A stretch of DNA of 64,000 nt from Mycobacterium sp. Root135 (GTDB lineage: Bacteria; Actinomycetota; Actinomycetes; Mycobacteriales; Mycobacteriaceae). Shown here in pieces: positions 53,457 to 63,781 of this stretch (positions within the stretch are counted from its first letter, which is position 1; the number at the start of each line of letters is the position of its first letter). Below the pieces are notes generated by a model. It saw only the letters and a list, made by a program, of their open reading frames with translations, was not told the DNA's origin and made no database searches. Location of the stretch: contig NZ_LMEZ01000007.1 of NCBI RefSeq assembly GCF_001426545.1, positions 124,001 to 188,000 on the forward strand, in the 5' to 3' direction. Both the position numbers and the translations under genes were made by a program.

Positions 53457-53960
53457 TCAGAGCAGCTCGAGCAGAAACGGCAACTCCTGGGTGGCGTACC
53501 AGGCCAAGTCGTGGTCCTGCGCGTCACCGACGGTCAGTTCGGCATCCTCGTCCCCGAAATCTGCCAGGTCGACCACCTCGATCGCAGCCCTGACGGACGG
53601 CTCCGCTCCCGCGTTGTCGAGGTACGCGGCGACGACGTCGCCGACGCCGATCGGCCCCGCCAACCTCACGACGGCGTCGTCGAGATCCGGGCGGATCGTC
53701 GCGCCCTCGACGTCGGCCACCAGCACCGCCCGCCGCAGCGGAAGCCCGCCGGTATCACTCCCCTCGGCGGCCAGCAGTCGCAACGACGCCAGCGCGGCCT
53801 CGCGCAGCGCGACTTCGGCAAGTTCGTCGTCGTCGCCTTCCGCGTAGGACTCCCGCAGCGTCGGAGTGACGGCGAACGCCGTCCCGCTCAAGGCATGCAT
53901 GGACTGATCGGCGACGAGGCGCTGAAGCATGGCCAGGGTCGCAGGAATGTAGACACGCAC
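53457..53960 (-). CDS. DUF6912 family protein (Rv3231c-like)
   Basis: 167 residues from GTG 53960 (VRVYIPATLAMLQRLV). Acidic, soluble, no signal peptide. Motifs LREAALASLRLLA and HDLAWYATQELPFLLELL are typical of this actinobacterial family with no known function. The IS110 insertion directly upstream places it away from ppk2; in related genomes the two are neighbours. A polar effect on this gene is possible because the visible leader lacks an obvious Shine-Dalgarno. Confidence 0.85.
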   Translation of the reverse strand: MRVYIPATLAMLQRLVADQSMHALSGTAFAVTPTLRESYAEGDDDELAEVALREAALASLRLLAAEGSDTGGLPLRRAVLVADVEGATIRPDLDDAVVRLAGPIGVGDVVAAYLDNAGAEPSVRAAIEVVDLADFGDEDAELTVGDAQDHDLAWYATQELPFLLELL

Positions 53961-54146
53961 CAGGGCAGACTAGCTGGCTGTAGGTCGAGTCAAGGGGTGT
54001 GGAGGCCGTAGTGGGCCGCCGCCCGGGGTGGGGCGTGATTTAGTGCGTCCGGTGGTGTTGCTTGGAGTTGACGGGTGCCTGGCGCCCACGCTGATGTATG
54101 CAACCTCGGGTGGGTTATCTGGCGTCGTTCGGGCTGCCTATGGAGG

Positions 54147-54230
54147 CGAAGGGCCGGGTGCCAAGCTAGTCACGGCGTAACCCGATGAGGGGTCCGCCAT
54201 AGCGGTCACGGCATCTGATCCGGCCCTTCG
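54147..54230 (-). ncRNA. Candidate structured RNA in the 3' flank of the IS110 element
   Basis: A perfect 11-bp outer stem (CGAAGGGCCGG at 54147-54157, CCGGCCCTTCG at 54220-54230) encloses two hairpins, CCC-GATGA-GGG (54181-54191) and CCGC-CATA-GCGG (54194-54205), and two direct copies of GTCACGGC (54169-54176, 54205-54212). This multi-branched layout resembles IS110/IS1111 bridge RNA loops. It is a structural inference; expression is not shown. Confidence 0.4.
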
Positions 54231-54310
54231 TCCCGTCCGTCTAGCGTGGCACTACCGACGGAAGTTGTGAAGGGGGTCTGATCAGTCCTTTCGCGGTTGG
54301 TGTCGAGGGT

Positions 54311-55525
54311 TCAGGCCCAGCGCGTGGGCTCGTAGCTGGCGTGGTCGCGCACGAGTGCGTAGGCGATCCGGTTGGCGCGGTGGGCCAATGCGCAGGCCAC
54401 GACACCCCCGTGTTTGCCGCGGTCCTTGAGGCCATGGGCATAGCTCTTGGACGCCGACTCGGTGAGCCACAATCCGACCCCGAGGTCGATCAAGGCGCGG
54501 CGCAGCGCCACGCTGCCTTCGCGACTGATGCCGCCGTCGCGGCGTTTGTGAGCGGATTCGTATTGCATCGGCGACAGTCCCGACGCGCGGTAGATTTGGC
54601 GTGGTCCCGGCCAGCGTTTCGGATCACCAAGGGCGGCAGCATAGTTGGATACTCGAACCGTGCCCCAGCCTGGCACCGAGGTCAATGTCGCGTATGGGCT
54701 GCGCGGCAGCAACGATTCCAGTGCGGTTTCCGCGGCGTGGATCTGATCGTCGAGATCGGCCAGCAACACCAGGTCCGCAGCCAGTATCCGGCGCGCGATC
54801 ACCGCGTCGCGGGTCGGTAGCGCGTCGCGGGCCGCGGCGACCACACGCTCGGCGACCGGGCGGCGCAGTTGCAGATCGCGGACCGCGGCGAACCGGATCA
54901 ACCGGGTGACCCCGAGCCTGGCCAGCCGCGCCGGGTCGGCGAACTCGGCGGCGATCAGCCGGCCGATCTTGGTACCCAGCACGTCGGGCAAGGCAAGGGT
55001 AAGACCCGGGAACGCCCGGTCCAGCTGCCCGAGCAGCTGATTCTTCGTCGCGGTACGCGTGGCGACCCGCCGACCCCGATGCACCGCCCAAGCGCTCACC
55101 TCACCGATCACGGCATCGCGATCGGTGACCGGGCGTCCGTACCCGGCCAGCACCAGCTCGGTGATCGCCTCCACGTCGATCGCATCGGTCTTGATCCGGC
55201 GTCGACCCTGCACGCGACGCTGCTCGGCGACCTGAGCGGGGTTGAGTTCCAACACTTCCCACCCATCGGGCCAGCGATGATCGAGCACCGGACGGTGGTA
55301 GTGACCGGCGGCCTCCACGCCAACCTTGACCTGCACCGAAGCAGGCGCAGCAGCCAACACGCGAGCCGCCGCCGCGGCCAGGCCCGACCCAGTCATCGCG
55401 AACTCCGAAGGAGCCACCAGCCGATGACGAGACGCGTCAGTCACCGAAAACACTGCCGAGGTCTTGCCGACATCGACGGCAACGACAATCGTGGACGACG
55501 TGACTGGAGCTACATGCACAGACAC
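54311..55525 (-). CDS. IS110-family transposase (DEDD recombinase)
   Basis: 404 residues from GTG 55525, with GGAGG eight bases upstream. The N-terminal RuvC-like DEDD domain has VVAVDVGKTSAVF (first Asp), GVEAAGHYH (Glu), and IKTDAIDVEAI (Asp-x2-Asp). The C-terminal Transposase_20 domain has LTSVPGWGTVRVSNYAAALGD and RASGLSPMQYESAHKR with the conserved Ser. Both domains are intact, so activity is plausible. IS110 recombinases use a bridge RNA to match target and donor DNA. The gene is oriented with the leftward host genes. Confidence 0.95.
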   Translation of the reverse strand: MSVHVAPVTSSTIVVAVDVGKTSAVFSVTDASRHRLVAPSEFAMTGSGLAAAAARVLAAAPASVQVKVGVEAAGHYHRPVLDHRWPDGWEVLELNPAQVAEQRRVQGRRRIKTDAIDVEAITELVLAGYGRPVTDRDAVIGEVSAWAVHRGRRVATRTATKNQLLGQLDRAFPGLTLALPDVLGTKIGRLIAAEFADPARLARLGVTRLIRFAAVRDLQLRRPVAERVVAAARDALPTRDAVIARRILAADLVLLADLDDQIHAAETALESLLPRSPYATLTSVPGWGTVRVSNYAAALGDPKRWPGPRQIYRASGLSPMQYESAHKRRDGGISREGSVALRRALIDLGVGLWLTESASKSYAHGLKDRGKHGGVVACALAHRANRIAYALVRDHASYEPTRWA

Positions 55526-55532
55526 AACAACA

Positions 55533-55621
55533 CCTCCGGGGTGTGTCAGGAGGTCCACGTGCGTCACCACACGGACCCCGAAAAGGAATCATTTACAGAT
55601 CCCTCCTGACACCTCCGGAGG
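55533..55621 (-). repeat. Long inverted repeat in the 5' flank of the IS110 transposase
   Basis: TGTCAGGAGG (55544-55553) pairs perfectly with CCTCCTGACA (55602-55611) and the pairing continues with small gaps through 55533-55543 and 55612-55621. An inner hairpin spans 55553-55576 (GTCC-CGTG ... CACG-GAC). In a transcript from outside, the outer stem would cover the transposase Shine-Dalgarno (GGAGG, 55533-55537), which would limit transposition. It may also be part of a bridge RNA. Confidence 0.6.
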
Positions 55622-55657
55622 CGTTTGAGAAGGACTAACTCGATCTATATCAGCGGT

Positions 55658-56509
55658 CTACTCCCTGTCCCCGATCAACGTCGCGACATGGTCGGGCACG
55701 TACGTCGACGACGAACGCGGCGGACGCTCGTAGGTCTTGCTGACGATGGCTCGCTCCGGCAGCGTCACCCGTGGAAGGTCCACCTCGTGGTAGTCGACGG
55801 TCGAGAGCAGATGGCTCATCATGTTCAGCCGGGCGTGCTTCTTCACGTCGGACTCCACCACGTACCAGGGGCTCGCAGCGGTGTCGGTGTGCGCCATCAT
55901 CTCGTCCTTCGCCCGCGAGTAATCCTCCCAGCGGTACACCGACTCCAGGTCCATCGGACTCAGCTTCCACTGCCTGACCGGATCATCCATCCGCGATCTG
56001 AACCGTCGAAGCTGCTCGTCGTCGGATACGGAGAACCAGTACTTGCGAAGGAGGATGCCGTCGTCGAGCAGCATCTGCTCGAAGATCGGCGTCTGACGCA
56101 GGAACAGTGAATGTTGTTCGGGCGTACAGAAACCCATGACCTTCTCGACGCCGGCACGGTTGTACCAGGAGCGGTCGAACAGCACGATCTCGCCCTTGGC
56201 GGGCAGCTCGGCAACGTAGCGTTGGTAATACCACTGGCCGCGTTCGGTGTCGTTGGGCGCCGGCAGGGCGGCAATCCTCGCGACCCGGGGGCTCAGATAC
56301 TCGGTGATGCGTTTGATGGTGCCGCCCTTGCCCGCCGCGTCCCGACCCTCGAACACGACCGCGACGCGGGCCCCGGTGTGGCGGGTCCACTCCTGCAGCT
56401 TCACGAATTCGGTTTGGAGGCGGAACAGTTCGGCCTCGTAGACGGCGTTGACAATCTTCGGCTTCTTCGACTTCTTCGACTTCTTCGACTTCTTCGCAGC
56501 CTTGCCCAT
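55658..56509 (-). CDS. ppk2: Polyphosphate kinase 2
   Basis: 283 residues from ATG 56509 (MGKAAKKSKK); TTG 56515 is an alternative. Class I PPK2: Walker A FEGRDAAGKGGTIKR, LPAPNDTERGQWYYQRY, DRSWYNRAGVEKVMGF (Walker B) and the lid LRRFRSRMDDPVRQWKLS. It transfers phosphate from polyphosphate to GDP/ADP to make GTP/ATP. A four-fold SKK repeat coded by 9-base repeats lies at residues 8-19. It corresponds to Rv3232c. The stop is followed by the IS110 element. Confidence 0.94.
   Translation of the reverse strand: MGKAAKKSKKSKKSKKPKIVNAVYEAELFRLQTEFVKLQEWTRHTGARVAVVFEGRDAAGKGGTIKRITEYLSPRVARIAALPAPNDTERGQWYYQRYVAELPAKGEIVLFDRSWYNRAGVEKVMGFCTPEQHSLFLRQTPIFEQMLLDDGILLRKYWFSVSDDEQLRRFRSRMDDPVRQWKLSPMDLESVYRWEDYSRAKDEMMAHTDTAASPWYVVESDVKKHARLNMMSHLLSTVDYHEVDLPRVTLPERAIVSKTYERPPRSSSTYVPDHVATLIGDRE
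56466..56501. repeat. 9-base tandem repeat in the ppk2 N-terminus
   Basis: Four near-identical 9-base units (CTTCTTCGA on the plus strand) encode four Ser-Lys-Lys repeats on the minus strand. The unit length keeps frame, so copy-number change would vary a basic tail without frameshift. Confidence 0.7.
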
Positions 56510-56533
56510 CGCCAAATCGTAGTGCGACGGCAG

Positions 56534-57943
56534 CTACTGCGCGGCTTCGAGCAGCTCGTCGAGTGACTCCCGCAGCAGGGTTGGCAGCATGTCGACGTCG
56601 CTCATCGCGTCACGGTCGGCGTTGACGCCGAAGTAGAGCATGCCGTTGTAGGACGTCACGCCGATCGCGAGCACCTGCTTGTTCAGAAGCGGCGGAACCG
56701 AGTAGGTCTCCAACAACTTGGTGCCGGCGACGTACATCTGCTTCTGCGCGCCGGGAACGTTGGTGATCAGCAGGTTGAACTGCCGTGCCGAGAAACTGGT
56801 CGCGACCCGAGTTCCCATGGCGTGCAACGTCGGTGGCGCAAACCCGGACAGCGTGACGATGGTCCTGGCGTCGACGAGGCTGGCCGCCGTCGAGTGCGAT
56901 TCGGTGGCGTGGGCGATCTGCGACAGCCTCACCACGGCGTTGCCCTCACCGGTTGGCAGGTCGACGAGGAAGGGCGAGACCTCACTGATCGCCTGGCCCG
57001 GCCCCGACACGTCGAGCTCCGCTTCCGGGTACACCGACATGGGCACCATCGCCCGAATCGTCGACGTCGTGGTGACGGGCTCCCCGCGCGACAACAGCCA
57101 GTTGCGCAACGCCCCGGCGATCACCGCGAGGATGACGTCGTTGACGTCGCAGTCGTAGCGCGCCCGCAGCTTCCGGTAATCGTCGAGCTGATGCCCCGCC
57201 ACCGTGAAGCGACGATTGCGGGACACCGTCGTGTTCAGCGGACTGCTCGGCGCCGTGCCGCGCGCCAGCGTCCGGGCGACGTCGGCGAACCTTCTGCCCG
57301 TCTCGGCCAGTTGACCGCTGCTGGTGACCGTCTCCACGACCGCCGAACGCACCGCCGCCAGCTGGGTGCCGGGCCGGGCGACGAACTCGCCGACGGCGCC
57401 GACGGCCAACCAGGCGTCGCTGGGCTCCCGCGCCGGAATCCAGATGTCCTCACCGAACTCGGGGGCCTTCTGGGTGCGGTCGGCGATCACATGGCCGATC
57501 TCCAACGCCGTCATGCCGTTGACCAACGCCTGATGCGACTTCGTGTAGATCGCGATGCGATTCTTGGTCAGGCCCTCGACCAGGTACATCTCCCACAGCG
57601 GGCGGGACTTGTCGAGCGGGCGCGAGCCGAGGCGCGCCACCAGGTCGTGCAGTTGCGCGTCGCTGCCCGGGGACGGCAGGGCAGAGCGCCGAATGTGATA
57701 GGTGATGTCGAAGTCGCGGTCGTCGATCCACACCGGGCGCGCCAGCCCGTAGACCACCTCGCGCACCTTCTGCCGGTACCGCGGAATCTGCGGCAACCGC
57801 TGTTCGACCGTCTCCAACAGGGTCTCGTAGCTCAGCCCGTTGCGCGGCTTGCGCAGTATCGACAGCGACCCCACGTACATCGGGGTGGACGTGTTCTCGA
57901 GGTGATAGAACGACGCGTCAGCGGCCGACAACCTCGTCACCAT
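56534..57943 (-). CDS. WS/DGAT family wax ester synthase/diacylglycerol acyltransferase-like (Rv3233c/Rv3234c-like)
   Basis: 469 residues from ATG 57943 (MVTRLSAADASFYHLE), with GGGAG nine bases upstream. The fold is the condensation-domain-like WS/DGAT, with YTKSHQALVNGMTALEIG in place of the catalytic HHxxxDG motif: the second His is Gln and the Asp is Asn. Other conserved parts (PLWEMYLVEGL, NDVILAVIAGALRNWL, NLLITNVPG) are intact. M. tuberculosis has this locus split into tgs3 pieces; here it is one frame. Loss of the catalytic His makes acyl transfer uncertain. Confidence 0.88.
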   Translation of the reverse strand: MVTRLSAADASFYHLENTSTPMYVGSLSILRKPRNGLSYETLLETVEQRLPQIPRYRQKVREVVYGLARPVWIDDRDFDITYHIRRSALPSPGSDAQLHDLVARLGSRPLDKSRPLWEMYLVEGLTKNRIAIYTKSHQALVNGMTALEIGHVIADRTQKAPEFGEDIWIPAREPSDAWLAVGAVGEFVARPGTQLAAVRSAVVETVTSSGQLAETGRRFADVARTLARGTAPSSPLNTTVSRNRRFTVAGHQLDDYRKLRARYDCDVNDVILAVIAGALRNWLLSRGEPVTTTSTIRAMVPMSVYPEAELDVSGPGQAISEVSPFLVDLPTGEGNAVVRLSQIAHATESHSTAASLVDARTIVTLSGFAPPTLHAMGTRVATSFSARQFNLLITNVPGAQKQMYVAGTKLLETYSVPPLLNKQVLAIGVTSYNGMLYFGVNADRDAMSDVDMLPTLLRESLDELLEAAQ

Positions 57944-58109
57944 GACCGCCAACTCCCCTCGTCCCACTCCCGATCCCCGTCACGGTAACCGGCGAAACCC
58001 GTGCACCGCATTACGGGTGCGTAGAGGTGTCCCCAGGCCGTGGGATCATGAATCGTCTGCGCCTCTCCAGCAGATGCCGTCCATTCGTGTCGACCGCTGG
58101 AGACCTGCC

Positions 58110-58625
58110 GTGACCGCATCACGCATACCGACTCGTCGTACCTCGTTCACCTCACCGGTCGTCGACTACGAGCCACCGCCGCTCGCGACGTCTGCGATCG
58201 GACCGTGCCCGCCGCCTACGTCCGCCGCCATGCACCGCCACGGTGCGAGACCGCTGCGGGCGGTGCCCGCCGCCACTCCGCACGACGGTGAACCACCCCC
58301 ACCGCAGGCTGCCGCCGTCTTCGCCGAGACCGTCCTGCGCCGGGTTCTGGAGGTCTCGGATCGACGCCGCCCCGTCGCCCAGCTGCGGCCACTCGTCGCA
58401 CCGGAACTGTTCGACGCGGTGGCGGCGTTCACCAGAGCCGGTTCACGCGACGGCGCGGCCGTCCTTCGACGGGTACGCCTGCGGTCGGTGCACGTGCTCG
58501 ACGGCGAGGCGGCAGCCGCGGAGGTGTTCGCCACCTACTCGCGTGGGCGTCGCGTCCGCGCCATCGCCGGGCGCGTCGAACTCGTCAAGGGACGATGGAT
58601 GGTCGTCGCCCTACAAGTCGGCTGA
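58110..58625 (+). CDS. Rv3235 family protein (DUF6459)
   Basis: 171 residues from GTG 58110, with GGAGACC six bases upstream. The N-terminal ~65 residues are Pro/Arg-rich and disordered. The C-terminal domain reads AETVLRRVLEVSDRRRPVAQLRPLVAPELFDAV and ends in VRAIAGRVELVKGRWMVVALQVG, the conserved part of the family. No enzyme site is evident. The stop is four bases from the convergent secA1 stop. A link with SecA function is only suggested by conserved adjacency. Confidence 0.82.
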   Translation: MTASRIPTRRTSFTSPVVDYEPPPLATSAIGPCPPPTSAAMHRHGARPLRAVPAATPHDGEPPPPQAAAVFAETVLRRVLEVSDRRRPVAQLRPLVAPELFDAVAAFTRAGSRDGAAVLRRVRLRSVHVLDGEAAAAEVFATYSRGRRVRAIAGRVELVKGRWMVVALQVG

Positions 58626-58629
58626 TTGA

Positions 58630-61488
<2,859 letters not shown>

Positions 61489-61569
61489 GCTAATTTCCCC
61501 TAAGCCTGGACGCGGCCTCGATTGGCCTCGATCGCTTCAAACGAGGTCCATCGTAGGTGACTGGCCGGG

Positions 61570-61615
61570 CCAGCCGGCCGAACGCGCCGCACGGGGCGGT
61601 CGCGCCGGCCGCTGG
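61570..61615 (-). terminator. GC-rich hairpin after hpf
   Basis: Arms CCAGC-GGCCGG-CGCG and CGCG-(TT)-CGGCC-GGCTGG, read leftward from 61615, form an imperfect long stem 11 bases beyond the hpf stop. No T tract is present; it may still terminate as mycobacterial hairpins often do. It also lies upstream of secA1. Confidence 0.45.
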
Positions 61616-61625
61616 TGACCACCGG

Positions 61626-62294
61626 CTAGGACAGCCGGATGAGTCCGTAGTCGTAGGCGTGACGCCGGTAGACGACGGTCGGCTTGTCGGTTTCCTTGCA
61701 GTGGAACAGGAAGAAGTCGTGGCCGACGAGCTCCATTTCATAGAGCGCGTCGTCGACGGTCATGGGTGTGGCGGTGTGCTCCTTGGTTCGCACGATCCGA
61801 CCGGGTTCGTGTTCCTCGGGAGCCGGGCCTTCGTCTTCGACGGGCGCCGACAGCGGCTCGACGAGATGGTTGATCGCGGTGGCCTCGGCGAGCGAGACGG
61901 GCGTCTTGTCCCCGTAGTGGATCTTGCGGCGGTCCTTGCTGCGCCGGAGGCGGTTCTCGAGTTTGCTTACCGCCGATTCCAGCGCCGCGTAGAAACTGTC
62001 GGCGCAGCCTTCGCCGCGCGCAACGGGTCCTCGGCCCCTGGCCGTGATCTCGACGTGTTGGCAGTTCTTGCGCTGCCGGCGATTGCGTTCGTGGTCGAGT
62101 TCGACGTCGAACAGGTAAATGGTGCGGTCAAAGCGCTCGAGGCGCGCCAACTTCTCGGAGACATAGGTGCGGAAGTGATCGGGAATTTCGACGTTGCGGC
62201 CCTTGACGACGACCTCGGCGTGGGGGCCGTCGTGCGGCTCCTCCTCGGCGCCCACCATCGTTGACTGGTTGGTGTCCATGGATTGTATTGACAT
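61626..62294 (-). CDS. hpf: Long-form ribosome hibernation promoting factor
   Basis: 222 residues from ATG 62294 (MSIQSMDTNQ); ATG 62279 is an alternative. The N-terminal S30AE domain (AEVVVKGRNVEIPDHFRTYV ... ADSFYAALESAVSKLENRLRRSKDRRK) binds the 30S decoding region. A linker leads to the dimerisation domain (TVDDALYEMELVGHDFFLF ... DYGLIRLS), which gives 100S ribosomes or inactive 70S forms. It corresponds to Rv3241c. The 302-base upstream region holds a small hairpin and no other gene. Confidence 0.94.
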   Translation of the reverse strand: MSIQSMDTNQSTMVGAEEEPHDGPHAEVVVKGRNVEIPDHFRTYVSEKLARLERFDRTIYLFDVELDHERNRRQRKNCQHVEITARGRGPVARGEGCADSFYAALESAVSKLENRLRRSKDRRKIHYGDKTPVSLAEATAINHLVEPLSAPVEDEGPAPEEHEPGRIVRTKEHTATPMTVDDALYEMELVGHDFFLFHCKETDKPTVVYRRHAYDYGLIRLS

Positions 62295-62596
62295 ACTTGG
62301 CAACTCGCTTCCTCTTCGACGGCGCACGCGCTGAGGCGTGCCGGCAAAAAACGGGAGCGCAGCAAGGGAACCCGAACGAAGTCCGCCCGCGGCGCAAGGT
62401 GTCGAGAGCTCACCTCCTCGCTTTTCGGGCGATGTGGCGCCAATGGTTCTAGACGCCGCCGTGAGTCGTTCACGGGTGGTTGGTCCCGACGGTAGTCCGT
62501 GTTCACCCGCCTGTGCCACATATTCGGCACACGTGTTTTCAGTAATTCATTCCGGTTTGATCTCACGGTAATTTGACGGCTCCGCCGGCCGCAGGA
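62295..62596. other. Intergenic region between hpf and comF
   Basis: 302 bases with no convincing gene. The comF stop is at the right edge and the hpf start at the left. One small perfect hairpin (TGTGCC at 62512-62517, GGCACA at 62526-62531) sits here, with AT-richer DNA around 62531-62575 as the likely hpf promoter. I see no known operator or riboswitch. Confidence 0.6.
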
Positions 62597-63223
62597 TCAG
62601 GCATGCGCGACGGCAAGGACCGCGGCCACACGCGCTCCGGTGGTTTGCAGGACGCGGACCGACTCCCCGGCGGTGGCACCCGTCGTCACGACGTCGTCGA
62701 TCAGAAGCACTTCCCCACCCACGGCCCCGCGGACCCTGACCCGGCCCGCGATGTTCCGCTCCCGCTGCCCGGGCGTCAGCCCCACCGAATCCCGCGTGAA
62801 GGCCCGCATCCGCAACGCCGCGAGGACGACGGTTCCTGGGACGACCGAGGCTTCGGCGATGGCCGTCACCGGGTCACCACCGCGCCGACGCGCCGCCGAC
62901 CGCCTGCTGGGCGCGGGAACCAGCGCCAGAGGAGCATCGACGACGCCCCACGTCAGGAGCCGCGTAAGCCCGGCGGTGACCGCCGTCGCGAATGGCGCGA
63001 CGAGGTCGGTGCGGCCGTGTTCCTTCATCGCAATGATCGCCGCGCGCCGCGACCCCGCGTAGCGGCCTAGGGAGAAGACCGGCACACCCGGATCGAGGCG
63101 CGGTGTGATCACCATCGGCTCGTCGGTGTGCACCGTGAGCGCCCGTGCGCAGGTCTGGCACCACCGGGTGCCCGGTGCGCCGCATCCGCCGCACTCCAGC
63201 GGGAGGACGAGGTCGAGCAGCAT
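62597..63223 (-). CDS. ComF family protein (phosphoribosyltransferase-like)
   Basis: 208 residues from ATG 63223. The N-terminus has a zinc ribbon (CGGCGAPGTRWCQTC, two CxxC). The C-terminus is a phosphoribosyltransferase fold with PRPP loop VLLIDDVVTTGATAGESV. Competence-type ComF proteins handle DNA or nucleotides in uptake, but the role in mycobacteria is unknown. It corresponds to Rv3242c. It ends 303 bases before hpf. Confidence 0.9.
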   Translation of the reverse strand: MLLDLVLPLECGGCGAPGTRWCQTCARALTVHTDEPMVITPRLDPGVPVFSLGRYAGSRRAAIIAMKEHGRTDLVAPFATAVTAGLTRLLTWGVVDAPLALVPAPSRRSAARRRGGDPVTAIAEASVVPGTVVLAALRMRAFTRDSVGLTPGQRERNIAGRVRVRGAVGGEVLLIDDVVTTGATAGESVRVLQTTGARVAAVLAVAHA

Positions 63224-63267
63224 GGGGTCAGTGTGGCGGCCGGGTCCGACACAGCTCTTGACCTCAC

Positions 63268-63328
63268 GCCGAATGTGGAGTTGTGCCACGCATTTCAGCG
63301 AAATCGCGCCAACAACTCCACGCTCGGC
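63268..63328. repeat. REP-like intergenic palindrome
   Basis: GCCGA..GTGGAGTTGT (63268-63284) pairs with ACAACTCCAC..TCGGC (63312-63328), and inner ATTTC/GAAAT (63292-63304) pairs round AGC. The whole ~60 bases folds as one hairpin. It lies between comF and an unknown leftward gene. Similar GTGGAGTTGT palindromes recur in mycobacterial intergenic DNA from memory; it may be a repeat or a terminator. Confidence 0.5.
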
Positions 63329-63391
63329 CGGGGGTACGAGACGGCGGCGTCCCCTCACTTTGTTTAGGCGCGGCCTGACATGAAGCAATGG

Positions 63392-63781
63392 TCATTTCTG
63401 CACATATGTGTAGTAGTTGCCCACTGCGGTCAACGCTTCTCGCGAGAGTTCGGGGTGACGCTCGTGCATCGTCGACTCGACGAGGTCTCCCGCCCCGTTC
63501 AAATCCAGCACCGACCAGTCCAACTGAAGATTCAACGCTTCGTCGAGGATCCTTCTGACTGCATCCCGGGTCGCGTCGACGGCTGTTCTGTACCGAGAAG
63601 CGAACTCTGCGCCGTTGTCACCGGGAAACTTCTTCAAGAAGACGACGACCGCCTCACTCAGGGCCGTCGAGCCACCCGCCATGTGCGGGCCTTGCTCCCA
63701 CGGTCGTTCCGTTGGCAGGCCGACCGCGATCCTTGGGGCCCTTGAGTCCGGCTCACATCGATCGCTTGATCCGTCACTCAT
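63392..63781 (-). CDS. Unrecognised protein
   Basis: 129 residues from ATG 63781 (MSDGSSDRCEP), which overlaps the upstream gene's TGA by eight bases. The first ~45 residues are polar. The rest is probably helical (STALSEAVVVFLKKFPGDNGAEFASRY, ATRDAVRRILDEALNLQLDWS). There is no signal peptide or membrane segment and no family I recognise. Coupled translation with the upstream gene suggests one function. It lies beyond comF, where lpqB/mtrAB would be expected further on. Confidence 0.65.
   Translation of the reverse strand: MSDGSSDRCEPDSRAPRIAVGLPTERPWEQGPHMAGGSTALSEAVVVFLKKFPGDNGAEFASRYRTAVDATRDAVRRILDEALNLQLDWSVLDLNGAGDLVESTMHERHPELSREALTAVGNYYTYVQK

Larger units (their letters stand above)
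53961..55657 (-). mobile_element. IS110-family insertion element (ends not defined)
   Basis: The DNA between DUF6912 and ppk2 contains one IS110-type transposase and non-coding flanks of ~350 bases (3') and ~130 bases (5'). IS110 elements usually lack terminal inverted repeats and target duplications, and none were found. The coordinates given are the outer limits; the true element may be shorter on both sides. Both flanks carry stable potential RNA structures, as expected for the bridge RNA recently shown to guide IS110 recombinases. Confidence 0.75.

Noticed and set aside
57944..58109. Riboswitch (for example c-di-AMP type) before the Rv3235-like gene
   Set aside because: There is a small GCACC/GGTGC hairpin but no recognisable riboswitch core.
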